A program made the translations under genes and the position numbers. Below the pieces are notes generated by a model. The model worked only from the letters and a program-made list of their open reading frames with translations, was not told the origin of the DNA and did no database searches. 64,000 bases of DNA from Paragordius varius (lineage: Eukaryota > Nematomorpha). Positions 25,251 to 36,355 of the stretch are shown here, piece after piece. How positions within the stretch are numbered: the stretch's first letter is position 1; each line of letters starts with the position of its first letter. The DNA is taken from assembly GCA_964247055.1 (NCBI GenBank), contig OZ176052.1, positions 1,798,001-1,862,000 on the forward strand. Reading direction: 5' to 3'.

Positions 25251-25279
25251 TCATACACGGGTCTCCAAATAAAAAAGCC
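25251..25279 (-). CDS. Minus-strand gene, terminal exon (ETRV stop)
   Basis: Acceptor TTATGTTTAG precedes this exon. With one base from the previous exon it reads R-L-F-Y-L-E-T-R-V and TGA (25251-25253). If the preceding donor were not used, the frame would instead stop as ETYSKF just inside the intron. Confidence 0.55.
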
Positions 25280-28200
25280 CTAAACATAAAAAAATAAAAA
25301 AATTTAAATTATATTGTTAATGTAAAAGTGTTATTTAAAACTTACTGTATGTTTCTCGAATAATACAATCAGTCATCACAGGTTCATAATCGCATGTACA
25401 ACCCTTGCATTCCAACAAACCTATTCCTGGTAAGCCTGAATCTGGAGACGGTTCCTCGCAAGGTGAAGGGGTCCATGTAAAATACTGAGGTTCGTCATTA
25501 AATCTTACTGTTTTTTTCGGAACAGTTTTTTCTACATTTAATTAAAGATGTAGAAAGATTATAAAATTGCTTTTTGCATTGATCTCGTTATTGTAAAAAA
25601 TGTTTCGAAATATTCATTTTACCGTTTGATTCAGGCGAAGTACAATCTTCATCGCATGAATTCTCGCTTTCTATCTGATTGATTTCTGACCAACTAGGTT
25701 CTGGATAAAACAGTTCTCCGACAGGGGAAGTCGGAGTCCAACGGAAATATTGAACGTCTTCATTGAAAACCACTCTTTTTGGGATATTTGGTTCTAGTTA
25801 AATAAATTTTTATTTTATGGGTATTATTAAAGGGACTACCCAAAAATATTTAACTATGTTTAGTTTTATTTTAAGTTTTAATAAAAATCATAAAATAGTT
25901 TTTTACCATTTTTGCATCCATTTCGGCCCTTAATGTTGGATTTCTTTTGAATCGCATCAGGCTTACCAGGTGGACAAACAACTAATGCATAGTAAAATTG
26001 ATTTTGTAATATTAATACCTAAATAATTTTTTAAATAAATTCAGAACATTAGAGCATATTGATCTCACATTTAAAAATTTAACAGTTAATAAATGCATGT
26101 TCGTCAGATCTGATACACAAATAAGTATTGACACAAAATTTTATTTTAAAATACACCTAAATTTTGGTTTTATGAGTATAATTTCTGTATATTATAATTT
26201 TCAAGATAGTGCTTTATGCCTAAGGTGACCAGATTTTTTGAAGGAAAAAGCGGGACAAATCTGATAAGGGAGGGGGTCATTGGGGAGTACAACCAAAAAT
26301 TTTTATACAAAAAATTTATTGTAATATTTATTTATTTTTAACACAAATACATTATTAATATATAAAAATTTGTACCTTACAGGTTGTTTGTACCTTATTC
26401 AATAAATTTACATGTGCACGAACAAAGGGTGAAGTGATTGTAATATTCTAGAAAAAAATAATAAAGACGAAATCATCACAAAGTGCGCTGGGTGATGCAA
26501 GCGGCACAAAAAATATTTTTAACAATTTAGCGAATAATTTTAATCAAAACATTATTGGCAGATACACAACGCTATTCAAACAGCTACTGATTTGTTACCC
26601 CTGGATGTGGGAAATATAGATGTTAACTTTGATATTAAAGAACTGCTGGTAAGCTCTTTAGCCAGCAATTGAAATATTTATAAAAATGTGATCTCCAAGA
26701 ATCCCATTTTTTATCACAGGACAAAGGTCAAAATTCCAAGTCAAAAAAGGTTAGAAAATAATTTTATACCATTACCTAATCTCAATATTATAAAGCATCC
26801 AGAAAAACAAGGCTCAATGAATAGCCAAAATATAAAAATGTTTTATACAAACAGAAAAGACAAGACGGTACACAATGACACTTTTTTATGAAGTCTCATT
26901 ATTAAATAAATATATTGAATGAAAACTTATATTATGGACAACAGAAAAAAATACGTAGGATAGAAATGGTTAAAATAATCATTTTTAAACAAATTACGTT
27001 CCATACAATATTATTTTAATTGTAGAATTTGCATTATCACCTGAACCACTGCTATTGAACGCGTTTTTCCACATTAAGTAAGGACACGGAATTAAATTTA
27101 AATGTTGAATAAAAGCCATTTTATGTGTTAAAATATAATTTGACAAATTATGAAGACTTATACAATATTTTACGTGATTTTGTTTATTTTTTTACACAAA
27201 AACTTTAAAGAAAATATTTTATTCTTTGGTATATTTTTTGTTTGAGAATGCGTTTTAGCAGATTGTCATCATTTTTTAAAATATTGTAGAAGTCTTCACA
27301 AGAATTTGTCAAATTATATTTGACAGATAAAACGGCCTTTATTTCAACATTTAGATTTGATTTTTCCGATGTCCACACCTGATTTACTGTGGAAAAAACG
27401 CGCTCAGTAGCAGCGTTGGTTCCAGGTAAAGATAGTGCGAATTCCACAATTTTTAAAATATTATTGTATGTAATATAGTTGGCTTCAAAATGATGAAATA
27501 TTTCCAACCATTTCTTTTCTACTGTATATTTTTCTTTTGTCCATAATTTAAGTTTTTCATTATTAATATATCTTTTAAATAATGATACTACAGAAAAAAG
27601 ATCATTTTCTGAAAGATTACTTTTTGATAATTTTTGGGAGCAGATATAATCAAATGATTTTTGAACATCGCACCAATTAAATTCTGATTTTAATGTTATC
27701 CAATGAAAATGATCAATTTCATTGAATTGCGTCGTCCAGTCTTCCTAATCTTTACAGTTTGTATAAAACATTTTTATATGGTACAGGATATCTTGGCGAT
27801 TTATTAAGCCTTGTTTTTCTAAATTATTTATTATATTGCGGATGGTTAATGGTTTAAATTATTTTCTAACCGTTCTTGACATTGGAATTTTAGGTTACTA
27901 ACTTCATTGGCTACTTCGATTTTCGAAATTTTGTCACCTTCTATAAATTTAATAACATTTTGAAAGAGAGAAGCTTGATTATGTAAGAATTCTAACCATA
28001 TTTTTGAACAATCACTTTCAAAAAACTTTTTTAAAGTTGTAGGACATTTGTCCTGTGATAATAAAAAAGATTTTAAAGGATCATACATTTTTAAAATTCT
28101 TTCGATAGCTGGCATAAAAGCTAACCAACGAGTTTTACAATATCCAAGCATTTTTGATATTGAACTTCTGCATTTTCACAGAATTCTTTAAGCGTTTCAA

Positions 28201-31022
28201 CACTACCGTGTATATATAAAAATAGGAATATATTTTAACAACTACATTTTCCACATCTAGCGGTAACAAATCAGCAGATGTTTGAATAGTGTTGTGTATT
28301 ATATGCGCTGCACACCCAACGCCAATAATGTTTTGATTAAGATTATCTGTTAATTTATGAAGAATATTTTTTTGTTCCTCTCCTTGCTTTTCCACCAAAG
28401 TTCATATTGGTGTTGTCAGCGCAATATACGATAATTATGTATTTTAAATTATTTTTTTGCATTATTGAAGTAAATATTATTTCGGAATTTTCACCGGGTA
28501 GGGAAATTAAATCTAAAATTTTAATTTTTACTCCGGTTTCTGAATCAAAATATCTCATCAAAGTGGGAAATAATTTTGTTTCATGGTGATTTGATGCATC
28601 AGAGTATAGCGATATGGAATTAATTTTCAGCAAATTTTTTTGTATTTCAGAAAATACATGGGCGAAAGGACATTCACACAATGGCTTCAGCCTTTGTACG
28701 GGCACATGTAAATTTTTTATGGAATAACGTGCGAATAACCTGTGAGGTACAGTCCATAGATCTAAAGGAGTGATTGTGATTAAGGGCGTGAAAAGATAAC
28801 ACGCCCTCAGCTAGTGCCAAATTCTTTTCTTCCTCTCCAAAAGCGGTTTTTCAAAAAAATCGCTCATTTTGTAAGATGATGCCGCCATATCTAAACATTT
28901 TTTATGTTTATGTGTTTCCATATGCTCTGTAATATCATGCTTGCCGCCATGTGCTAGGGTGAATTCCCCCTCGCATATATGACATTTAATAAATTATTCA
29001 TTCTTCGTTTTTTTAATAAAAGGAAAATCCTTCATTAATTCATCGTTAAATTTACAACCTCTTTTTGTGCTCATATTTATAAACTACTATTAGTGTAATA
29101 AATATTATATTACCTTAATTTTCTGTGATAAACGTGTAAGGTACCGATTTGTGGTATCAATTTGTCTTTTAAGCTACCGATTTGTGGTATTAATTTGGCT
29201 TTTTAATAATGTTGGCAAGTAATAAAACTAAAATATTAGTATAATAAATATTATATTACCTTAATTTTGTGAAATAAACGTGTAAGGTACCGATTTGTGG
29301 TATCGATTTGTCTTTTAATCTAGAGATTTGTGGTATTAACTTGGCTTTTTGATAATAATGACAGTAGTAACAGGAAGTATAGTGTATATTCACATGATAT
29401 AAATTCAAAAAAAATAAATATTTTTAATTTAAAATAAAAAATTTTAATTTAAAATTGACTAGATTTTAAAGATATTTAATGATAAAAAATTTAAACGGAC
29501 AAAAAAAATTTATTTGTATTAAAAAAAATTTTTTTTTATATAATCGTGAAAAAGCGGGACATTTAAAAACGTAGCAGGAAGCGGGACAAAGTGTGAAAAA
29601 GCGGGACTGTCCCGCCAAAAGCGGGACGTCTGGTCACCTTATTTATGCCCTAGTGTCTTAAAAAAAGGAACTCATCTCAAATTTATTTGAAAAAAAAATG
29701 TTTTTTTATAAAATTTTACATCATATAAATAAAATATAAATTTTTACCAACTAAGGCATCCTTCTCTTTCATCTTCCCAAAACAAGAAAACAGACGATTC
29801 CACCACTTTTTCAAACCTGTAATTTAAAATTGATATTTAAGAATTTTTTAAAGATTAATCATTTTTGCAGCCCACGAGAAATTTAATATATATATAAGTT
29901 ACAAAATCTAAGTTAAATTGATTTTCTTAAACAAATTTTCTGAATGAGTCTTTGCGAATTTCGGCAATGAACCAAAAATTGAAAATAGTAATTTTTACAG
30001 TTTTATGTTTGATTTGTAATAATATATTTGTTAATTCCGACATATTTTAGGAATGCGGTCCGTCGGATTTGATATATTTTTTTGAAAAAAACCATTCGCC
30101 TCAATTCAAATTTTTATGAATAATATTTTGAAAAATTTGAAGCTTAAAACGTATTAACCTTGTCCGATAACACTTCTTTCATTAAATTTTTTCATTTGAC
30201 ACCGATAACAGGCAAAAAATTTTTTCATTGATATACGATGTAAATGTAATTTTCAGTAATAGTAAAATATTTATTTGATTGTTGCATTCTAAAATGTTTT
30301 ACCATTAGCTATCAAGTTTTAGTGATTATCATAAACACAAATTAAATATTTTTAATTATGTTAGGTGTTGTGTAATTACAAAATACTTATTTAATACTTT
30401 TGCACAAATTTAATGGCTTAAAAATTAGCCCGAACCCCAAAATAGCATTTGATTAATATTCTGTTATTTGTAAAATGGATAACATTTATTAAAAATATAC
30501 ATAATAAGATACATAATGCTGACTTATAAAACCCTACAATAATTTTAAACTAAAAAATAACTCATTTTGTTTTTATTGAAGATATAGATAAGTTAAACCA
30601 AGATCACAATATCTTAAACTTTGCCCGATTTTTAGTTATTTGTGGATTGTAAAATTTCAGCTAGATATCAAGGAATATTCCTTACATTAAACAGCCATAT
30701 CATAGGTTATTGGGTTCTTTTTAATAAAAAGTTAATGTAATTATTTTGTTTTTTCTTATATGAACTAATCTTTTTAGAGACCCGACAATCTTTTATGAAT
30801 AACTAGGAATGATTATATATGGCTATTTACTATGTTACGTTTGGCTATAACTGTATAAAAAATATCTAACATATAGGTACACATGACAAAAATTTCAATC
30901 AAAAATAGAATAACTCTTTCTATGTCTTTATTAAAAACAAAAATATAAAACAAAAATTGTATAAAACCTTTCCCGTTCGCTTTTCTTTCGCCATTTCTCA
31001 TCTTTCGAATCCAAAAAGTCAT
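25251..31022 (-). CDS. Unrecognised small gene with duplicated KxVxF/QYFxWTP exons and ETRV C-terminus
   Basis: Five exons join on the minus strand, all through phase-1 introns: 29748-29816, 25907-25981, 25623-25793, 25346-25531 and 25251-25279. A possible first exon, 30968-31022 (M-T-F-W-I-R-K start), has a weak GTTTTA donor but the right phase. With it the product is 194 residues. Order: basic N-terminus; KKWWNRLFSCFGKMKEK; VCPPGKPD; then two homologous units, PKRVVFNEDVQYFRWTP and PKKTVRFNDEPQYFTWTP. These are followed by a Cys-rich tail (ECKGCTCDYE) and C-terminal LFYLETRV. KRVVF and KKTVRF resemble PP1-docking RVxF motifs, and ETRV fits a class I PDZ ligand; both functions are inferred from short motifs. 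The exon duplication and consistent splicing argue for a real gene. I recognise no family. The first exon is the weakest part. Confidence 0.6.
25346..25531 (-). CDS. Minus-strand gene, second KxVxF repeat exon with Cys-rich tail
   Basis: The exon starts after TGTAG and reads E-K-T-V-P-K-K-T-V-R-F-N-D, then EPQYFTWTPSPCEEPSPDSG, and ends in a Cys cluster and IIRETY. The donor is a strong GTAAGT. Its start, phase and first 22 residues parallel the exon at 25623-25793. Confidence 0.7.
25623..25793 (-). CDS. Minus-strand gene, first KxVxF repeat exon
   Basis: The exon starts after an AACTAG acceptor and reads E-P-N-I-P-K-R-V-V-F-N-E, then DVQYFRWTPTSP, followed by an acidic tail (ESENSCDEDCTSPESN). 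The donor is GGTAAAA. Length is a multiple of three and it is phase 1 at both ends. Confidence 0.7.
25907..25981 (-). CDS. Minus-strand gene, short VCPPGKPD exon
   Basis: It is bounded by a GCATTAG acceptor and a GGTAAAAA donor and encodes about 24 residues including VCPPGKPDAIQKKSNIKGRN. The exon is phase 1 to phase 1. Its upstream intron contains the whole hAT element. Confidence 0.6.
26213..26220. repeat. Target-site duplication, left
   Basis: TTTATGCC directly precedes the left terminal repeat of the hAT element and matches 29642-29649 exactly. Confidence 0.9.
26480..27190 (+). pseudogene. Inverted, decayed partial hAT transposase inside the same element
   Basis: The plus strand shows worn matches to the minus-strand transposase in the same order: LANNFNQNIIG (against LTDNLNQNIIG), QKRLENN with KQGSMNSQNIKMFYTN, then EFALSPEP with a following N-A-F-F-H (against EFALSLPGTNAATERVF). 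Large internal parts are missing. The two partial genes face each other tail to tail at about 27195. Confidence 0.75.
27205..29074 (-). pseudogene. hAT transposase (BED finger, RNase-H-like core, C-terminal dimerisation region), broken
   Basis: The start is at 29074 (M-S-T-K-R-G-C). A BED-type finger follows (C-H-I-C, then HGGKHDITEHMETHKHKK), with an in-frame TAA just before it and a TAG after KKRIWH. Further blocks in shifted frames: HNHSFRSMDCTSQVIRTLF; SLYSDASNHHETKLFPTLMR at 28705-28355; VGCAAHIIHNTIQTSADLLP at 28398-28135; CKTRWLAFMPAIERILK at 28151-27846; and the C-terminal ALSLPGTNAATERVFSTVNQ at 27507-27205. The order is that of a widespread animal hAT family. At least four interruptions make it inactive. 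Confidence 0.85.
29090..29352. repeat. Two-copy 147-bp tandem repeat in hAT right arm
   Basis: The phrase ATAAATATTATATTACCTTA, then AAACGTGTAAGGTACCGATT and TGTGGTAT, occurs twice, at about 29097 and 29244. The shorter GATTTGTGGTAT occurs four times. Confidence 0.7.
29642..29649. repeat. Target-site duplication, right
   Basis: TTTATGCC directly follows the right terminal repeat of the hAT element. Eight bases is the length expected for hAT. Confidence 0.9.
29748..29816 (-). CDS. Minus-strand gene, WWNRLFSCFG exon
   Basis: Acceptor AATTACAG and donor TGGTAAAAA bound 69 bases reading LKKWWNRLFSCFGKMKEKDA. The basic-aromatic-Cys composition suggests a membrane or protein contact surface (inference only). 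Confidence 0.6.
29817..30967. other. AT-rich sequence, probable first intron of minus-strand gene
   Basis: No convincing exon, RNA gene or repeat is visible. If the candidate first exon is wrong, the true start of the minus-strand gene could lie here or further right. Confidence 0.4.
30968..31022 (-). CDS. Candidate first exon of minus-strand gene
   Basis: It reads M-T-F-W-I-R-K-M-R-N-G-E-R-K-A-N-G-K and stops one base into the next codon at a GTTTTA donor. It thereby joins in phase with the 29748-29816 exon as GK-G-LKKWW. Phase agreement and basic composition favour it; the donor is weak and no promoter can be shown. Confidence 0.35.
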
Positions 31023-32534
31023 GATGAAAGATTTTATAGTTACAATTACTGATGTTAAAATATATTTAGATTTTTGAGTTAAATTGAGATTTATAAATGA
31101 TTGTTGCTTTAATCATACCCAGTGGTAATTATATGGTTACCATAAAAAAGTTCTTATAATTTTAAAAAATATCAATAATTAATTTTATGATAATAAACAT
31201 GGGAATCAAAAACCTTGCTTTAATATAAAATTCTCAAAAATATTTGTAATGTTCTTGGGGAAATTTCGTAAACGATGACCCAAAATTAAATTCATAAAAT
31301 TCGTAAGATCTAGACAAATATTTTTTTTTAAAAAAACTGTTTTCTGTCTTCTTTAAAATATTTGTCGCTTAGTTTTTACGGTTCTCTGTACAAACTTTTT
31401 TTATATCATTAATAATCTAATCTTAGTAGGGAAAGGTTAGTTGGACCAATCACAATGAGTTATTGGGAAAAAAATAAAAAAAAATGTAAAATTTTAATTT
31501 AAATTTTCCATAAAAATTTATCATATTTAAACTATTAAAAACGATTTGAACATTTGTTTTGTTTGATTATAGAAGATATATTTCATATTTGTAGGAATGT
31601 TACCATTTATGAAATTGAACGACTCCAATAATAAGCAATCAGAGGACCAAAACTCTACCATACTGTCAAAAAAAGCGTCGGCAGAACATTATATATGTAT
31701 TAACAGTTGTTAAAATCTATAAGATAACGACAAAGGAAATTTAAATAGAATTAAATGAAAGTATAAATAGGAATTATAAACGATATGTGAAACCCAATGT
31801 GTGCTAAATATTAAAATCATACAAATAAACGTAAAAAATATTTTTTTGTCACTAGAAGACAACGATATATTTTTAATCTTTAATTCTGTATAAACTATAT
31901 TACTCTTAAAAACCCAATTCACATGACTATTTCATACTTTGCAGTTTAATGAATTATATCTAAAAATTATGGATGACAAAAGAAGAGCTGCCTTGTAAAT
32001 AATTATTTGTCTTTATGTTTTTACATTTTTGTCTGTATAATTTCAATTTTATGATGGCGACAGGCAGCTTAAAATAACCATTAATCCACATATGATTATC
32101 AATAAACTAAAAATAGCTAACATAAATGAATTACTCACACTCAACCGTGCACTCTATTAAGATCAAATACTAAAATAGTAATCAGAAAGATCTTTGACGA
32201 CAAAAAATTGAGTTTTATATCATTTAAAAATACTTTTTGAATTTTTCTTTGATACCAGGGGTCAAACTTACCAGCGAACCAAACACCAAAAACCAAAATG
32301 CTATCAAATAATTTTTTTAATAAAAAATTTATATATATATATAATATTATGGGAATAGATGCGTAAAAAGGTTAGTTTAAACACTTCACGTAATGAAATT
32401 TCTTTTATTTTTTAGGAAAAAAGTTTGAATTAATTTATGCTACTTTTGTATATAAATTTGGTTATATTGGCCATGATTATACATAGCTGGTCATACATTC
32501 CGTACCTGCACATCAACGGATATTAAATTTTATA
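31023..32534. other. AT-rich spacer with degraded MITE family 2 pieces
   Basis: Fragments resembling MITE family 2 occur near 31320-31390 and 31828-32050 (TTTGTCTGTATAATTTCAAT at the right). Nothing else is recognisable. Confidence 0.4.
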
Positions 32535-32777
32535 TTAACCAGCGGAATTCCCCTGCCAAAACACATATAATATTGTATATAAATTACAATACTCAATAAT
32601 ATGTAGTTTTAAGCTTTTGGAATTCATGAGATAAATCTTAAGAATTTTGTACTGGCTCTTAAGTGTAATATGCCTCCCATTGAATATTCTAATTGAAACT
32701 TTCCCGAATATACCATCCAGGTATATCAAAACTTTTAAACCTTTACAATTAATTATCATGCAACCAAAATAATTCAA
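32535..32777 (-). other. Unexplained open stretch, minus strand
   Basis: An 80-codon open frame reads as plausible protein (CKGLKVLIYLDGIFG, then KSQYKILKIYLMNSKSLK) with alternating hydrophobic residues. It has no recognised domain and no matching splice partners. It may be an eroded exon or repeat-derived. Confidence 0.2.
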
Positions 32778-33129
32778 AAGTTAGGCACAACCGGATTTTT
32801 TTAAATTTTTGTAATATACCTATAAAGTTAAAAAAAGTAAATGTATTTGGACACTATATTAAATTTTATTGCTACTTTCTATATTATAATTTCTAAATAA
32901 TGCATATTTGGATGTATGAGTGTTGTGTAATGATATCTAGACATAATTGCTTCTGGGAATTCGGCATATATGGTTTAATTCATTGTTATCCGCTTCAATC
33001 CACATCTCATAGCTTCAATTAAACACTCTCATCGGACTATGTTAAAAAATACGATATAAAAACATATTTCTGCAGTTCAATGCTGATGTGGCTTTTTTAT
33101 GTTTATTTCAATAAAAATATTAAGATTTA

Positions 33130-33409
33130 CATACCATTAACAGTTTAAATTCACCCTTGAACGATTCAAATTCACATAAAAATAGATTGTGTTGTTTAAG
33201 ATATAAATTTACCTGTGTTGTTTAAGATATAAATTTACCTATATTAAAAAAAATTAAATTGAGATATTTATATAATCTGAAAAAATAATAAACTATGCCA
33301 AAAAGGTATATTTCATATTCATGCTTTATATCAGCCCGAAAACATTAATTTATTTTTGGAGTGAATTTGAATTGTTCAAAGGTGAATTTGAAGTGTAAAT
33401 GGTATATTA
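33130..33409. repeat. MITE family 1 in spacer
   Basis: Ends are ACATACCATTAACAG and GAAGTGTAAATGGTATAT, with AATTCACCCTTGAACGATTC inside and its inverted partner GAATTGTTCAAAGGTGAATT. Confidence 0.7.
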
Positions 33410-34225
33410 GAGTATTAATTTATCCCAACACCTTAAAAATTGTTTATCTTGCAAGAGGTTGTTTCTACAATTTTCAAAACTAGATCCAATTTTGAGTAAA
33501 TCTAGCTCATTATTTGTTAGATAATTATTGTAAAAAACTTTAAATTTTATCTGATTTTTACTATGACACCTATATACTTTGTGAATTTAGCTTTTTAAAA
33601 ATTCACCATAAAATACTTATCATAACTGGCAATGAAAATGTGTCGCATTTTTTTCATAATCAGTTAAGGTTTCTGGAAAAATGTCTTTGGAATTTGTGAG
33701 AAACCATATGACAATCTTCCGTAGTAAGGGAAGACAAACATGCTTTGTTTGAAATTTTTGATCGTCACCTTATTTTTGCAAAAATTTATTATGTTAATAA
33801 CCATATAAATTATAATAAAAAAAATGCTAAAAATTTATTTATTTAAATCTGAATGAACAATGTTTCCTAAAACAACAGGGAATTTTTAAGAAAATTTGAC
33901 TGATTTTTAACCAAAATATTACTTCATCCTCAACTGGTTCTGAGAATTAATTCCCTGGCACATAAAAGTAAACTCGGTAAGTTTGGCATGGAAAAACCAC
34001 CAGCCATCTTCACTTCAATCCGTATTCCACACCAAAAAGGGGGAAGTAGATTTATTTGTTGACCTTATTAAAATATAATACGACAAAATGTAAAAATATA
34101 TATACTAACATTTTTTTCAAAGGCAGCCTACATTTTTAAATTTGGATTTTTTCTACACAAACTATTTACATATAATTTAAACCAATCTGCAATCCAAAAG
34201 AATAAGTTATAATTGAAAAATTTAA

Positions 34226-35153
34226 CAGGGCTTGGAACCATTTCAAAAAAATGGAACCGGGACCGGGTCGCTTCCTGAACAAGCGGAACCGAAACCGCGT
34301 TGGTTCTTAGGAATTAATAGAACCAGACGGTTCCTGAAATTTTGGAACCGGAACTGGGGTGGTTCCTAAAATGGAACCGGAACATTGGTTCCTTAAAAAT
34401 TTAGCGGTTCCGGAACTGGTTCTTTGCATTTAGGACCGGTTCCATTTTCGGTTCCTGACTTTTAATCAAATTATTTACAAAATTATTATTATGATAATAC
34501 AACTAAAATGTTTAAACAATTTATTATGAATTGCCAAATACATAGTGAAAGAAATCTAGCGTAACATAATATATGAAACAAATTTTAAAAATGTTATAGG
34601 AAAATGTATAAATACAAAGGTATAAAATGAGAATTAAATTAAGTATGGCATCCTAAAAAAACTTTATTTAACTAAAAAATTATAGCACCAAGCAATTCGC
34701 TGGTCACACTGCTTCTCAAGTCTAAAATAGAAAATTAAGGGTGAAAAATATCTTTCAACGGAGACCTATATATATGAACATATGTATTATAAATAAACTT
34801 TATGATTTATTTTTTTTATAAAAAGTCGAATCGTCCAAAAGAGAGTAGTATCGCTAATATTCGCTTAGTTTAAGGTTTGAAGTATGTAATGTGTAGTATT
34901 TAAATTTAAATAATTTAATAAAATTTCTATGATAAAAATCATATGGGAACCAGTATTTAAGGAAGTGGAACCGGAACCGGGTTGGTTCTTAAAAATTTAT
35001 AGATAGAACTGGTTCCTAAATTTTTAGAATCAGTACTGGAGTGGTTCCCGGAGAGGTAAAACCGAGACCGCGTGGGTCATCCCAATGGAACCGATTCTTA
35101 TTAAAATCCCAGGAACAGGGTTCCGGTTCCATGCGGTTTCGGTTCCAAGCCCT
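34226..35153. mobile_element. Non-autonomous hAT-like element rich in GGTTCC/GGAACC
   Basis: It starts CAGGGCTTGGAACC and ends GGTTCCAAGCCCT, an inverted pair. Dense GGAACCGG / GGTTCC motifs fill 34235-34450 and 34945-35150. The AT-rich centre encodes nothing. Ends of this type are common for hAT elements; the flanking duplication is imperfect, so the borders are approximate. Confidence 0.65.
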
Positions 35154-35624
35154 AAAAATTAACTTTTGAAACATTACGATGCTTTTTTTAAAACATATTT
35201 GCTTTTTTGTTTTAAGTAACTGGTTAAAAAACAATGCTTTATTATACAGCAGGAAACAGTTTACTTTAAAAATAACTTTAATGGACGTTTTAACTTTTTT
35301 TTAAAATATTAATTTTAACCAGTAAAAATAAGAAGGATAACCGGAAAACAAATTAACTGCTATCTTTAATGTAGACAAAAAATGTTAATATTTCGCCGAT
35401 TAGCCAAATCTATATGTGTTTGGTCATTATTTTTATATAATTAATACACTCCTTAGAACAACCTTTTAGTTTTTAAATATAATTCATTACCTCTAATATT
35501 TAAAATTATCAAGTTTTATATGAAACATTAATTTAAACCACTATATTTTTATGTTTTTTTAAACAAAAATTTATATTTATAAAAACAATAAGTTTATCCA
35601 CCTATGCATTGAATCAACTGAGAA
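35154..35624 (+). promoter_or_regulatory. Presumed promoter/5' UTR region of BIG3 copy B
   Basis: These bases separate the GGTTCC element from the first coding exon. I see no clear TATA, initiator or repeat; the role is inferred only from position. Confidence 0.3.
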
Positions 35625-36298
35625 ATGGATGATATTTTTAAAAAAGTTTTGGAATTTTTGCCTGGGTCAAATAATGATATATTAAAAGCAATTGAAAGTA
35701 ATAATTATTTTATATATATAAATAATTGATAAACTTCATCTACTTTTATGTGAAGAGATTTCATATATAACTTTACAAATATAATCGATAATTGTATATA
35801 ATTATTGTCCGATTTTTATGATTTGATTAGGAAATATACTCACTAATAAACAAATACATTTAACTCAAATTTAACACCATAATTAATATGAAAAAGTTTT
35901 TAAAACAAAATGTTTTTTTTAAAATGTTTATCGATAAAATTACCTCAATTAACGGAATCGGAAAAATAAGATATATCAATAAAATTAAAAAAAAGTATTT
36001 TGAACGAAAGTGTTTTTAAATCACATTATTATTTTTATATGCGAAAATTAGGTAAATTAATTATTGGAAACGTAGGTTAATGCATATCAATTTACATATG
36101 TCCCAATTATATTTTTTTATTCCATATTAAAAAAATCAAATTTTTTATACAAAATTATATATATATATATATATAATATAATATAATTTGGGTATTATAT
36201 TATATGTTTTGAGAGATAAAAATTGTCACACCGATTCATAATGGGATTCGTTGATTTTTATTGATAAAATATTTTATTATACCTGCCGATCATTAACC

Positions 36299-36355
<57 letters not shown>

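Larger units (their letters stand above)
26221..29641 (-). mobile_element. hAT DNA transposon, 3.4 kb, non-functional, with inverted internal copy
   Basis: Terminal inverted repeats are TAAGGTGACCAGA at 26221 and TCTGGTCACCTTA ending at 29641, flanked by an exact 8-bp duplication TTTATGCC. Subterminal AAAGCGGGAC motifs occur near both ends (one on the left, several at 29550-29632). An intact-looking frame order for a hAT transposase with a BED zinc finger runs on the minus strand but is interrupted. It lies in an intron of the minus-strand gene and is most of that intron. The perfect target duplication suggests a fairly recent insertion. Confidence 0.92.

Noticed and set aside
26688-26891. 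Plus-strand 67-codon frame as an independent gene
   Set aside because: It is a piece of the inverted, decayed hAT transposase.
35016-35234. Minus-strand frame with N-R-N-R-M-E-P-E-P
   Set aside because: It is a translation of the GGTTCC motifs at the right end of the hAT-like element.
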